Source: Rhizoctonia solani (Eukaryota > Basidiomycota > Agaricomycetes > Cantharellales > Ceratobasidiaceae). Taken from it: DNA of 64,000 bases. Of the stretch, positions 35,757 through 47,651 are shown piece by piece. Where the stretch lies: positions 558,001 to 622,000 of the forward strand of contig NC_057379.1 in NCBI RefSeq assembly GCF_016906535.1, read 5' to 3'. Each line of letters opens with the position of its first letter. Position 1 is the first letter of the stretch. The translations under genes were made by a program, and so were the position numbers. The notes below the pieces were generated by a model. That model was not told the origin of the DNA, made no database searches, and saw only the letters and a list, made by a program, of their open reading frames with translations.

Positions 35757-38407
35757 TGCAATCCCATCCAAGACAAATAAATTCTACATGAAATGAACCC
35801 AATTCTCTGGACCGTGTATTAAACTTAATAATGACCCATCTCCAAAGGAGGGGACGCTGAAGCCCGATCCGAAGGTCCGCCAGCCGATACATCGGCCACG
35901 TTCACAATCCTGTGCGAACCCGAACACGTTTTTCTTTTCCCATCCGTGCTATTCTCGCCCTCTAATAGCGCATACACCGACACCTCCTGACTACATTAAC
36001 CAGTCCCCCCACCGCCTCGCCCTCCTTGGCTTTTTGAAGGCCTCGCCGGAACCGGAACCCGAGCCTCCTGAGTGCGTAATTAAGAGTATGTGGGCGGTAC
36101 TGCGCGGTACGGTACGCTGGCCCGTGACAATTCAACTAACCGATGACGCTCATGACAACGTGGCTACCACGAGTTCATCACCCTCCCCTCCCTGCCCCCT
36201 GGATCATATAATAGGAGACCGGCTGGGAAGTGGAGTGGACCACGAGGTCTAGACGGGTGAACTCAACAGAGATAAACATATGGATGGGTATTGTTCGTCG
36301 ATTATGGGTGCTGTACGAGATGGAAGAGAGGATGATGGTATTTGCGCTCGGAGAGACCCCCCCCCAGCTCCTCCCAGCTCCCCATCATCCAGGAACCGAA
36401 ATAATATATAGTAATAGTGGCTTTGCGTTCTGGGTTTATCTTTACTTTATCCAAGAGATTGACTCTGGATCTGTGGGAGAAGCGCTAGATAGGATAGGAT
36501 AAATACATTTATGTGACCACCAGGAACGAGTGAAATGTCAGTTTTGTAGTATAGATAGGAAAACGGTTTGCGCCGATACGATCTATCCATCTTGTACTCT
36601 ATTTCATCTCAGTACCGCCCTTCTTTACGCACCCTTGCCGCCGCCGCCGCCGCCCGCTACAGTACACGCAACAGATTCCTTCTCATGCCGTACACCGTAT
36701 ATCGATCTACCGTATCAAACCTCGAGGCTCCAAGTATTCAAGTGAATCAAGAGGCCTTGGCGAGGGGGAAGGAGGGAGTCTCCGAAATGAAAAGTGATCT
36801 ACAGGCAGCGATTAGAACCCAGGACTGAATGGAAATAAACTTTACGCTCTCCCGACTCCCTCTCCCCAATAGATTACTTTGAGCTTGGTCTAGTCGTTTG
36901 GCTGACGAAATATGACGCTCGAGGACCGGGTAAATTTCTCGTCTTTTTTTAAAAATGACGACCATGATCAATAGTGACGACCTAGGCCTGGGTCCAAAGA
37001 GTCAAGTTACCAGATGGATGAGAGAAAGATGGTGGCGCTCTGGGAGCTAGTCTTTTTGCGGGTCGTACGGCCAGAATGAACAAGCACATTACCTGCTGGT
37101 CTCTTAAACTCACACTCGCACACAACACAATGAAAACCAAAAACAAATGATATAAATTCTCGCCCCCATCAACTGGAAAACAGAAAAAACCGAATAAACA
37201 GGATAAACGAAAGTATATACAAACGAACGCGAACAGACACAGACACACAGAGCGAGCTAGAGAGCATACAGACGACTATACATAATGATAGTTGCTACTC
37301 TTGGAGACCCGATTCACAACCCAATCGAAAACAGACACGGTTCTAGGAAACAACCAAGGATGACAGAGACATATTAAGTGAATCTACAGTGCTTTTTCTT
37401 GTTGGCAAAAAACAAAGCAAGAAACAGATAGCGAACAGTCCATAACGATAACTCGGTGGTGGGCCGAGGGTATTGTGACACGTCCTGCGAGTCATAGAGG
37501 GGGGGATGGGGCGAGCGTAAAATGTCCGATCAAGGGGGAAGAGCCGGCAACAATCGACCGAGTGATAGACTGGGATACGTTGTCGGCCCGGGGAATAGGC
37601 GGAGTGGTGGTGGTAGGGGAGTTGGGGAAGGGCACAAATAAAGATAACGTCGTTACTGTATGTATGTTTTGGAATGTAATCTAGCGAACAAAGAGATCAC
37701 CTCGCGTGCCAAGCGCAAGAGCCTCAATCTTTGTACTGCTCGGCGTAAGTCGTAGTGTCCGTAAATCGTAAAAGTCGTCAAGAACAGGCATCTCGTCGAA
37801 TCGTACCAAACTGTCGGTTTGAATGAAAATATATGGGGGAACCGACGAGTTTGGATATGAGTGATTGAAATGATAAGGGGTGTGCCGAAAATGATAAGAT
37901 GGTACGGCGTGATATGTATATAGTTTGAGAGGGGACGCCGGGATGACGGCCGACGTCAGATGTCTTGCGGTATCGTGCAATGGGCCGAGGGATGGGGTAA
38001 CACGGCGATATGGGCGACGATTGCAAGACGAGGAAAAGACGGAGTGAATGGATATGTTCGAGTATATGATTGTATCGCAGAAAGCAGACGACGAAACAGC
38101 AAACGAGGCCGCTAGCAGCCGTAGTTTGGGCACCCCAAGTGTCGACGGGCCGAGTCCCGTGGGCGTGATCAACTACTTGGGGGGAGTATTAGGGAATGCA
38201 TATGACCGACCGATGGAAGACGAGGCGTGTGTGCAGGATTGATAGGCATAGATGTCCTGTCCACTTTTGGGGTGGAGTCGCAGGGTATGGACGGGGAGGG
38301 TGCGACCGAGGGAAAAAAATACGCATAGGGAGAACGAAAAGAGAGTCGAAGAACAAAGGCAGGAGGGATACAAAACCGAGCGCAAGAGACTAGACCGAAA
38401 AAAGGAC
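35757..38407. other. Gene-poor stretch 3' of the first NFKBIL1-like gene
   Basis: Contains a (CCG)6-type microsatellite at about 36637-36657, A/C-rich simple sequence near 37215-37260 and poly-C near 36358-36365. A 163-codon minus-strand frame (38172-37681) just downstream of the NFKBIL1-like stop has no recognisable domain; I do not call it a gene. Confidence 0.4.
36637..36657. repeat. CCG trinucleotide microsatellite
   Basis: About six consecutive GCC/CCG units in noncoding sequence. Confidence 0.7.
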
Positions 38408-39806
38408 CTAGTTTGCAGAGATGAGCTCGGTGACTATGCGGGCAACGACGTTGACGGCAGCCAGGACCGCAGGGCGATGGGATTCGGCCACATGGGGAAG
38501 GACCTTTTGGGCGAATTTCTGCATAGAAGGTTAGAAGCGAATTTGAAATGAAAAAGTGCCAATAGCTTACGTCGGGGTGCCAAATGAGAATAGCAGCACG
38601 GAGGCGAACCTTTGGGCTCTTGTCCCGAGAATGGTGGGGCGAGAGCAAAAAGGCAGCAATGTTCGCATTGGTGAGGTCATGGAAAGAATTGGCCTGGCCA
38701 AGGACGGGCCAGGGGATATCGTAGAATGTGAGATTCTTGCCCTTGGGCTTGGAGTCCTGTGGGAAAGTGAGAACGGGTGTGTCCACGTCATAGAAAACAC
38801 TTACCATGAGGGCGGCGCAGGCCTTTTCATAGGTGGACCAAGCGACGGCTATGGAAGAAGGGGAGTTGGCATTGCGGGCTCGGTCCTTGTCGACCCGTTC
38901 ACGAGCCTCAACGGCCTCGCGGGCACGGCCTTCGCTCTTTGCACGCTCACGCTCGGGACGCTGTTCACGATCGGAACCACGGTCATCCTTGCGGCGGCCG
39001 TCACGGCTCTTGTCACGGAAAAAGTTGTACCATTTCTTGTCGCCCGAGGGAGCGGCGGGGTTGTGAGTCTGAGAGCGACCTCGCTCGTGACCACGCTCTT
39101 GGCTGCGGGCATGCTTCTCGCGCTCCCTCTCGGCCTGGGCCTGTGCAGCCTGTCGCAGCTTGTCGTCTGTACGGCGGCGGTTCTCGTCGTACTTGCGCTG
39201 CTCCTCTTCCTGCTTGCGGGCAGCCTCGCGGCCAATCGCTGGGTCTCTTCGAACCAGGACTGTGCCTGGGCCTTGCGCTGGCGCTCCTCCATGCGCTTGA
39301 GTGTCGCATCCCTCTCCGCAATCAACCGAGCCTGGCGGGCCTGAGCATCGGCATATTGTTGCTGCTGCTGAACCCGAGCTGAAGCATAGCGCTCGTCTTC
39401 GCGCTTGGCTGCGCGGTAGGCATCGGCAGTGGGGAGCTGGGTGCGGGAGGTCGAGTTCTTGCGCGAGTGGGAGTATGGCTCGGAGGAGGTCGGCAGGGTG
39501 TTGGAGCGGTGGGTCGGGGGAGGGACCGACGAGGATGCGCTGCGTGGGTTCGGAATCGAAGACGATGTGCGGGGAGCCGGTCGGGAAGACGAAGACTGGC
39601 TCGCAGGCGCAGAGGGCAGGCGGGTGTGGATGATTAGACGCCTGGCGGTAGTGGTAGGACGAGGACGGGTGGGACTTGGTAGGAGTAGTCGTGGGAGTAG
39701 CAGCCGCATAGGTGTAATGGGCCTTGGAGCTCGAGGGCGGGTAGTTGGTTGAGATCGGGGTCGGATACGAGTTGAAGCGCGGGCGGCTATCTACGACGTG
39801 GGCCAT
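38408..39806 (-). CDS. Coiled-coil protein with NFKBIL1-like (J-like) C-terminal domain, copy 1
   Basis: The start is MAHVVDSRPRFNSYPTPIST at 39806. A Ser/Thr/Pro-rich N-terminus is followed by a charged coiled coil (YADAQARQARLIAERDATLK, then EEEQRKYDENRRRTDDKLRQ) and an Arg/Asp/Glu-rich region. Two introns follow: one after ACAALM, one after LIWHPD. The C-terminal domain reads LTFYDIPWPVLGQ, then LRAAILIWHPDKFAQKVLPH, then VVARIVTELISAN, with TAG at 38408-38410. IPWP followed by W-HPD(K/R) is the pattern I recall from the C-terminus of NFKBIL1 (IkappaB-like, implicated in splicing); HPD also recalls J-domains. One frame stays open end to end, but coding signal leaves it: frame moves near 39610-39650 and back near 39244-39246. 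A second copy lies at 52.1-53.7 kb. Function unknown. Confidence 0.72.
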
Positions 39807-42800
39807 GGTGTGCTGCGACGTGGGCTCAGAATGGAAAGAGCTCGGGCGGCGTCGTTGGGGTATGCAACCAGCTCTCGTCAGCGAGGGACAATCGGAGGCT
39901 GGTCCGGTCCATTCCCTCCCCTCTTTATAAATTTCCCTTCCCCCCCGGATTTGCTTCCGGTCGATGCCATCAGCCCTTGAGAATCCGGTGGCTTGGACAT
40001 CAACCAGCTGAGACGCTACGGTAAATCGAACACTAAATCTAATTCATTCCAGTGGCCATCCCCACTTGACGAGTCATTCCTGCACAATGCACTGCTGTTC
40101 ATTGTTGCTCACCCGTACTTTCTCCTCGCATCTGGCCCACTCGCTTTTGTGTTCCAGTTCATTCTAGGTCCTCCTCAACCATACTCCCAGTTTCTCCCAT
40201 CCCCCGCTCTCATCCCACACCGCTTTTCAATCCCGGTCCCGCCGTACTCGTTAGCTTTTTTCCCCGCACACTTTCTCACTTTCTCCCTAAGCCCGGTCAT
40301 TCCTCGCATCACTCACTGCGCCGTGTTACGTCACGCTCCACACGAACCTTAATCCCGGTCCAATTACCATGTGATACCTTGTTCCAGTCCAAACAGTTCC
40401 CGCCCACCTCATTTCATCTCAGTACACGCCTCACTGCTCGACTCCACCCTACATGCGGACAACCACTGCTCTTTGGCCCCTATTCACTCGTATCGCCTGC
40501 GCTAGGGGCAACCATTTTACTTGTCCCCTTTGCCCAGAGCGATCGACATTGACAGGGACACTTCATAATATCGCTATATGCACGCCCTGTTGCCTCGTGT
40601 TGCTTCCTACTCGTATCACCTCTCAGGCTCCTGAAAATTCCCATAAATCTTATGAACCAAGGGTGGCGTAAGGTGGGAACAAGTAGCAGGTTTCCTATAT
40701 TACATTGCCACCCTTGCACACCAATCTCCATACATTACTGTATCACCACGATGCACAGGGCGTTTGCTACATTCCAAGACCTCGAAAGATGAGCGTCTCT
40801 CGTTTTGCCTATCGATTTTCCCGCTGGTTGCTCTCGGCTAGTATATGCATACCCCCCAAAACTCGACCTATCACTCGCTTTACCGGACCCAGACGCAGCC
40901 ACCCCCACCCAGCAGACGTAAATCTGACCTACATTCATCTCGAGGCATAAGCTCTTCTCGCCCATACGTCAACACTTTCTACGCTGTTCGATACCCATTC
41001 CCTCCTCGCTCCTCTCATTTTCATAATATTTCTCGTACAGCTCCACTACAGCCAGGCAAGTTTTGATTTACCTACATCTATGACGCTCGACGGCAACGAA
41101 TAGTACAAATTAAATCCTCATTTTTACCCATTTCTTCTCTCGGCCTCGTGGACCTCTCTGTCGATCGCGTGTTGTCCCTGGATGGTCCTGCTGAGAAGTA
41201 TCCACGTTTACGGTCATAGATGTCGTCCCGCCGGATTCATCTCCACCCACCTATCTCGATCCCGCTCGCGACTTTGACCAATATGACCACTCAATTTCGG
41301 CGGTGGCGCGTCTGGGATGGCGCACACATGACCTGCGGAGCTCGTTCCCGCTTGCATGTTATATACAACTCTTGGTGGGTTGATTTCCGCTTGTTCAAGC
41401 CTCGAGAGCCGGCTTTTTTTTTTTTTTGTTCCAGCTTCGAATCAGACACGGTTTACCCCACATTTATGTACCCTCCCGATCGACCTCATCTCGGGGGTTA
41501 GGGCGTGTGAGCTGGCTGGGCTGACTGACCGGTGAACCGAATAAACTGTACAGTTCCACCCGCCCGCGCCCGAACCGGACGGAAGACCCTATCCCGACGG
41601 ACAGTCTGTCAAAAGAGGTATAGAACAGAGTCTTGCAAAAAATTTGGCTAGGTGTCGTGCGATCAATAAATGGTACGGGGTAATTTGCGGAGATTAACAC
41701 CCTAGGGGCTGGGATCACAACAAAGGTTCCACGTGTTTCGACGCCGCCGCCCCCGCGTTCATCAGGCACTTTGTGTCCGAGCACTATGTGGGATATAGAC
41801 CATTGGTCGCTTACCACCCCATCTCATTCGGTCGCTTATTTGCCGCCTTGCTAGGTCGTTCGGGTCGCCCAGATCATTTGTCATGATGTTCCCTCCCCCC
41901 ACCATCAAAGTCCTAGCGCGGAAAACGAAACACGTGTAACAGCCTACGAGGCCCCCCGGATTTGGAAATGTCGGTTGTTGTGAGGTGAATTTGCCCCCGA
42001 CCCACGGGATTTTCTGTACCCTCAAACGACGATTGAGTATCTCCTTCTCTCCTTCTCTCCCTCCCCCCTGTTCAGTCGGGTTTCCTTTGCCCGGTATATC
42101 CGGTATAGCCCTGTACATCACTCATAGCGAGCACTAACTCGGAATAAAGTTCATTGTTGCCCATGTATACAATAAACTTGGACCGGTTCCGCATAAATGA
42201 GAAGACAGTTTTGCAACGCCACAGAAAATGGACGTTCTGTATAGAATGTCTTGAGAGAGATGAAACATGAAGCGTTTGACATCGAGTCATTTTTCGGTCG
42301 TTGGTCGTTCGGGGGCAGACGGGTGCCGGTTAGCGGAGCGGAGGGCCGAGGCCGAGGCACTGTCGTGGCTATTGTGTTTTCAGCCACTTGGCTTTTCCCC
42401 CTTCGCCCCCTCCACTCCAATCTCCGCGGTGCGGACAGGTATACGCGCGTATGAACTTCCGCAGTCGAACCTACGCGCGATGAATCGACTCGTCTAGCTT
42501 CTGATGACTAGCCAAATGACTGGGGTCTACTAGAATCTACGAAGCTTGCGTATGTGTCGAGCGGGAAGGGGGGGGGAGGGAGTCGTTCGGCAATGCTTTG
42601 TCATTCCGGACTGCGAGGGTGATCAACCGGGCTCGTGATTTATTTGGGTGTGACATGTGTGACACATCACGTGAATGATCGGCGGGGTTTATTTGGGCTC
42701 TCATCGGGTCTTGGTCCTCGGACCAAATGAATTTCGGACCTTGATCCGTATTACGCTTGGACATTTTCTTTTTTGTATTGGCTAGCGTAGATCATTGTCA

Positions 42801-44812
42801 TTGAAACTTGCGTCGGATCTTGCTGCGTGCGTGTGTGCATGGGAGGGAGAAAGGAACCAAGATGCTCCGCAAATGCAATACTGTAAAGTGTATTGTACGC
42901 TGCTTGTCCTCGCTGATATTATTTCCTGAACTTCGTTTATTACATTGATGTTCCTGGACAATAAAGCGTAACTTTTGGTTCTAAATATGGATATTGTTTA
43001 CGCTGGGAGAGGGGGGGGAGAATTGGGGTTACGTGAATTTGCTTCGGGAAGCAATGGTGTTCGACTATGCCAGCGCACTCTGCTCCAGCACTGGCGTAGT
43101 CCAAGCACGCCAGACAAACCAAACGGGACATTAGGGAGAATGATCCCGGTTCGGAGATAACGTTAAATCACTGGTCCCTATCCACGAACTCATTTACCGC
43201 ATCTAGATGACCGTAACATCTCGGTCTAGTTCAACTCACACACTAAGCTTGACCTTTCTTCTCTCGTATGGGATCACACATACACACACCCACGTAAAGG
43301 ATCGTAAGCCTAAACGAGCACAGTGAAAATGAATTGGAAAGAAATAGGAGTCGACGAAAGCTTACAACTTTTCGGCTAGCTCGCTGCACGTTGAATACGC
43401 ATGCTTAGACTCTTGTAAAGTCGAGCCGTGGGAAGCCCAAGAGCTAGCCGATCCGAGCTCTGGAACCTCGAGTGATTGCAGGGTTTCCCTATATATCAGC
43501 TGAGATGGAGCAGAACTCGAATGGACACATGCTATTACTATATACGTCTCAAGCATTGCTTTTTATTCTTTTTCTCTTTCTTCGTCGCGCGGAGTTGTCG
43601 TCACTTGAGTTTAGGGGTGTATGCGTGGAGATAAATTTTCAGACACGAGAAAAGCGGGTCGGGTGGGTTGGGTTTATTTTAGTCATTTCAGTGATTATGT
43701 CGGAGCTACATGTCGCGGGAAGACTACTCTCGATCCTTACCATGTCTATACGTGTATCTTTTCCCTGGGTAAACCGGACCGGCGGCCCCCTTCTCCCCCA
43801 CGCAAAGTGTCCCACCTTTCAATCAAATCACAAGATGAAGAGGCTGAACTGAACCAAGTGTTCTAAACCTGGATATATTGGCTTGGACTTGCTTATATTA
43901 TACCACCGTCTTGATTGCTTGCCCTGCATCGAAGTGATTGGCGCGACCTATCATACCAAGTAGCTACACTGTAAAAGGTATTCTGTGTACTAAGAATATG
44001 TACGAACACATCATTTATGCATCGGCTCAACACGTGTTGTTTTGCACATTGCAGCAGGTATTGCATGCCATGCTTGTCGATCAATGCGGAGCGCGAAGCG
44101 CTTCTTATTTGATGATGCTAGTGGTTTTTTTGCGTTTGGGATCGGCCATGAGGTACGCGTAAATGCTTAGCATTCATGAGGGGCCACTTGTTTCGTTGCG
44201 CTCGCCTGGGCGTAGTAGTTTGACGTACGAGTTGTGGTGTATCGAGTTTTTCTTTTTTTATCGTATTCTGAATGGTGTGCCAGGGATTAGCTCGAGTTTC
44301 TTATGGGGGTGTTTGGCTGACATATGACACAATCTCATCCACAGGTTAGCATGTGGAATATACAGGTGATTTTTCAATAATTGTATTGAAATAAAGTCTT
44401 TTAGCTTGACAGTTTCAGCCGCGCCAACAGCATTTATTGGATTTCGTCTTGGAATACACACATACACGTCACATATATCCTACCTGGATGGCATTATCAA
44501 GTCATCCAAAGTATCTGATTGTATCGAGCGAGACGCGCGGGGAGATAGATATGCAGTTGAACTAAGCGCTAGTCTTGTGTAAGCTTCCCTGGAAAAGGCA
44601 AGATAGAACGATCCGATGACGCGTTGCACCGCCTCACTCTTAGCCTTGGATTCGCACGACGCCGAGGACTCGTCCCGCAGCTGGTAACAACCTGTGCATT
44701 GCCGTCCGCAGACATCATAACACTATATATACTAGTAGGCTCCACTTATTGGCGGTTCTGACCTTGTTCTTACCCCCTTTCCCCAGACAGACAGTGATCT
44801 CTCTATCCAAGG
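39807..44812. other. Five-kilobase divergent intergenic region
   Basis: No supported gene between the NFKBIL1-like gene (-) and fimbrin (+). The plus strand at 39900-41500 is markedly C/T-rich with little stop density, giving several spurious frames of 80-120 codons. Simple sequence includes a poly-T run near 41411-41426, CTCCTT repeats near 42040-42070 and CA-rich sequence near 43270-43290. It is probably long 5' leaders and promoters, possibly noncoding RNA. Confidence 0.4.
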
Positions 44813-47518
44813 ATGCAGGCACTCAAGTTGCAACGAAAGTATCCGCAAGTGAAGCAGGAGGAGATGTTTGATCTCATAAGTAAATTCAAGTACGCCGGAA
44901 GTGATATGGTTATCGTTTAGTTTCTTACGTGGTGTATTAGTGCCTTGGATGTCGAAGGTACTGGCGCCATTACCAAGGCCGACGCGATTTCCGCACTTCA
45001 GAGTTCTGGAGAGGGAAGCTATGACCAAGTCCGTGAAGTTCTCAAGGGTGTCAGTGTCGACGCTTCCGGAAAGGTCGAGTTGGAAGATTGGGTCGAGGCA
45101 AGTACCGTGTTATTATAGGAGGTGGACAAGGGCTAGAAATAATGTGCGGGCATAGTTGGTAACCAAGTTGCGAACAACACGTGCGGCAAGTATTCTTCCA
45201 ACAAAGGCCGGAAAAGTCACGGTTCAAGGCTCCAACGCGAACGTTAGCCACACGATCAACGAGGATGAGCGAAGTGAATTCACCATCCATATCAACGGTG
45301 TAAGGACAAGCTTATTTGACGTCATGGATACTAAATTCATATTTGAGATTAGGTTCTTGCTGGTGACCCAGATGTGGGGTCTCGTCTACCCATCCCGACG
45401 GATAACATGCAGCTCTTTGACGAATGCCGAGGTATGTGTCATTGGCTCTAAACGTCACCTTACGTTGCTGAAATCCGCCACCCCAACTCAGATGGCTTGA
45501 TTCTGTGTAAACTTATTAACGATTCCGTCCCTGAGACCATCGATACTCGTGTCCTGAACGTACCAAAGACCAAGAAAGGATTAAACGCATTCCAAATCAC
45601 CGAAAATAACAATATCGTCATTACTTCTGCCAAGGTGAGTGTTTCAGAGCGTAGTTTCAGAAGCAGTTGCTTCAACAACTGTTCCCATAGGCTATCGGAT
45701 GCTCCGTCGTAAACATTGGTTCGTCAGATATCGCAGAAGGTCGGGAGCACTTGATCCTTGGTCTGATCTGGCAAGTCATTCGTCGCGGTTTGCTCAGTAA
45801 GATCGATTTGAAGAACCACCCAGAGCTCTACCGGTATGTTCCTGTAGTCCATCACAGTCAGACTTTTACTAATTTGTGCATGCCCAAAGTCTCCTCGAAG
45901 AAGGCGAAACTGTGGAAGATCTTCTCAAATTGCCACCCGACCAACTGCTCCTCCGTTGGTTCAACTATCATCTCAGGGCCGCAGGTCACAAGCGAAAGTG
46001 AGTATTTTCCTACTAGCGATCCTATTCCTTCTACTTATTAACGGTCTTTCAGAGTAAACAACTTCAGCCGCGATGTCGCAGATGGCGAGAATTACACGAT
46101 TTTGCTCAACCAATTGAAACCCAACGAATGCTCTCGTGCGCCACTCCAAGAACGAGATTTGTTGAAGCGCGCAGAGCTAGTCAGTTATGCAATTGTATAT
46201 TTTGTCTTTTTGGTCTAACATTATCAACACTAGGTTCTTCAAAACGCTGACAAGATTGGCTGCCGAAAGTATCTATCAGCACAAGCTATGGTTGCTGGAA
46301 ATCCTAAGCTGAACTTGGCTTTTACCGCGCATTTGTTCAACACCCATCCAGGACTCGCGCCTCTGGAAGAGCCGGTACGTGGGTTTATTATCAATCTGTG
46401 GAATTATCTCACTAAAGAATCTAACTCAGATGCCTACCGAGGCAGTTGAGGACTTTGATGCTGAAGGCGAACGTGAGGCACGAGTGTTCACGTTATGGCT
46501 CAACTCCTTGAACGTGGAGCCTAGTGTTTACAGCCTGTTCAACGACCTCAAGGTACGCATACATATTCTCTGTTATTAGTATCTGGATTCAAACTTCTAC
46601 AAGGATGGGGTTGTTATACTACAAGCATTCGACAAAGTCAGCCCCGGTTCTGTTGTTTGGCGCCGAGTGTCGAAACCGAAGCCAGTCCCCACGTCCCCAG
46701 TTCAACAGTCTTTCGTTGTTGGCGGAGATGAGGAAGATGAAGGTCCGGTCCCACATGCTGGGTTGTCCCGCTTCAAGGCAGTCGAGAACAACAATTACGC
46801 TGTAGAATTAGCTAAATCCAACGGAATGCACATCGTGGGGATTCAGGGCTCGGATATTGTTGACGGGACCAAGACACTAGTGTTGGGGTTGGTGTGGCAA
46901 TTAATGAGGTGTGTTCTCATATAAATTTCTAAAGCATATAACCTCACTGTGACATTAGGTTGAGCATTTATAAGACCCTTTCTTCCCTCACCAAGTCTGG
47001 TCGCCCGCCCACTGACAGGATATTCTGAGTTGGGCTAATAATACCGTACGCTCCCGAAGTGGCGCGACTCCAAATAGTCCCCCGCTGCGCTCGTTTAAGG
47101 TATGCTAAATTATGGATTTTAGCCACATGGTTGCGTTGGTTGATTGTTTCATAGGATCCCGCCTTATCATCTGCCGTATTTTTCCTTGACTTGCTGGATG
47201 CCTTGAGGCCTGGGATCGTAGACTATTCTCTGGTTTATAATCCTGCACGAAGTGACGAGGAGAAGAAACAGAACGGTTAGTTTTATAACTGGAACATTGG
47301 TAGCATCGAGCTGACGAGGTGTCGTAGCTAAACTCGCTATCTCGATCGCGCGCAAGATGAATGCGCTAATTTTCTTGGTTCCTGAAGATATAGTTGACAT
47401 TCGACCTCGTTTGGTGAGTTAAGACCAATAAATCATTGAATTTTATCGACTAACTCCCGTGATTTAGATCTTGACGTTTGTGGGCAGCTTGATGTCGTTG
47501 ACACTAAGTAGATTATAA
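44813..47518 (+). CDS. SAC6: Fimbrin/plastin (actin-bundling protein), one apparent frameshift
   Basis: Many short exons. The start is [20 protein letters not shown] at 44813, an EF-hand-like region ([18 protein letters not shown]) and then calponin-homology domains. Their signatures include LICKLI-type [119 protein letters not shown] and [20 protein letters not shown]. The final segment is [20 protein letters not shown] with TAA at 47516-47518. It cross-links actin filaments in cortical patches and rings. Near 47015 the frame breaks: SGRPPTD in one frame, then [14 protein letters not shown] sequence one base out, as if GACC had lost a C. A frameshift in so conserved a gene argues for a sequence error. 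It ends convergent with the SET-MYND gene. Confidence 0.92.
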
Positions 47519-47651
47519 CACGAAGCATTCATGAAAAAGGCTGGAACTGTACAGAATACTGATATAATTGATTCGTTTCAAATTTAAATTGTCCCATGAT
47601 ACCCAATCAAGAACATGGCTGAGCTTTGGTGGCAATTCAAGGTGATTCAGC

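Noticed and set aside
37681..38172. 163-codon minus-strand frame just downstream of the first NFKBIL1-like gene
   Set aside because: The upstream gene has its own well-supported TAG at 38408-38410. The frame has His/Tyr/Ser/Pro-rich composition with no recognisable motif.
38556..39344. 262-codon plus-strand frame with apparent membrane-like Leu/Ala/Val runs
   Set aside because: It is antisense to the Arg/Glu/Ala-rich coiled coil of the NFKBIL1-like gene. The hydrophobic look comes from complementing GAG/CGC-type codons.
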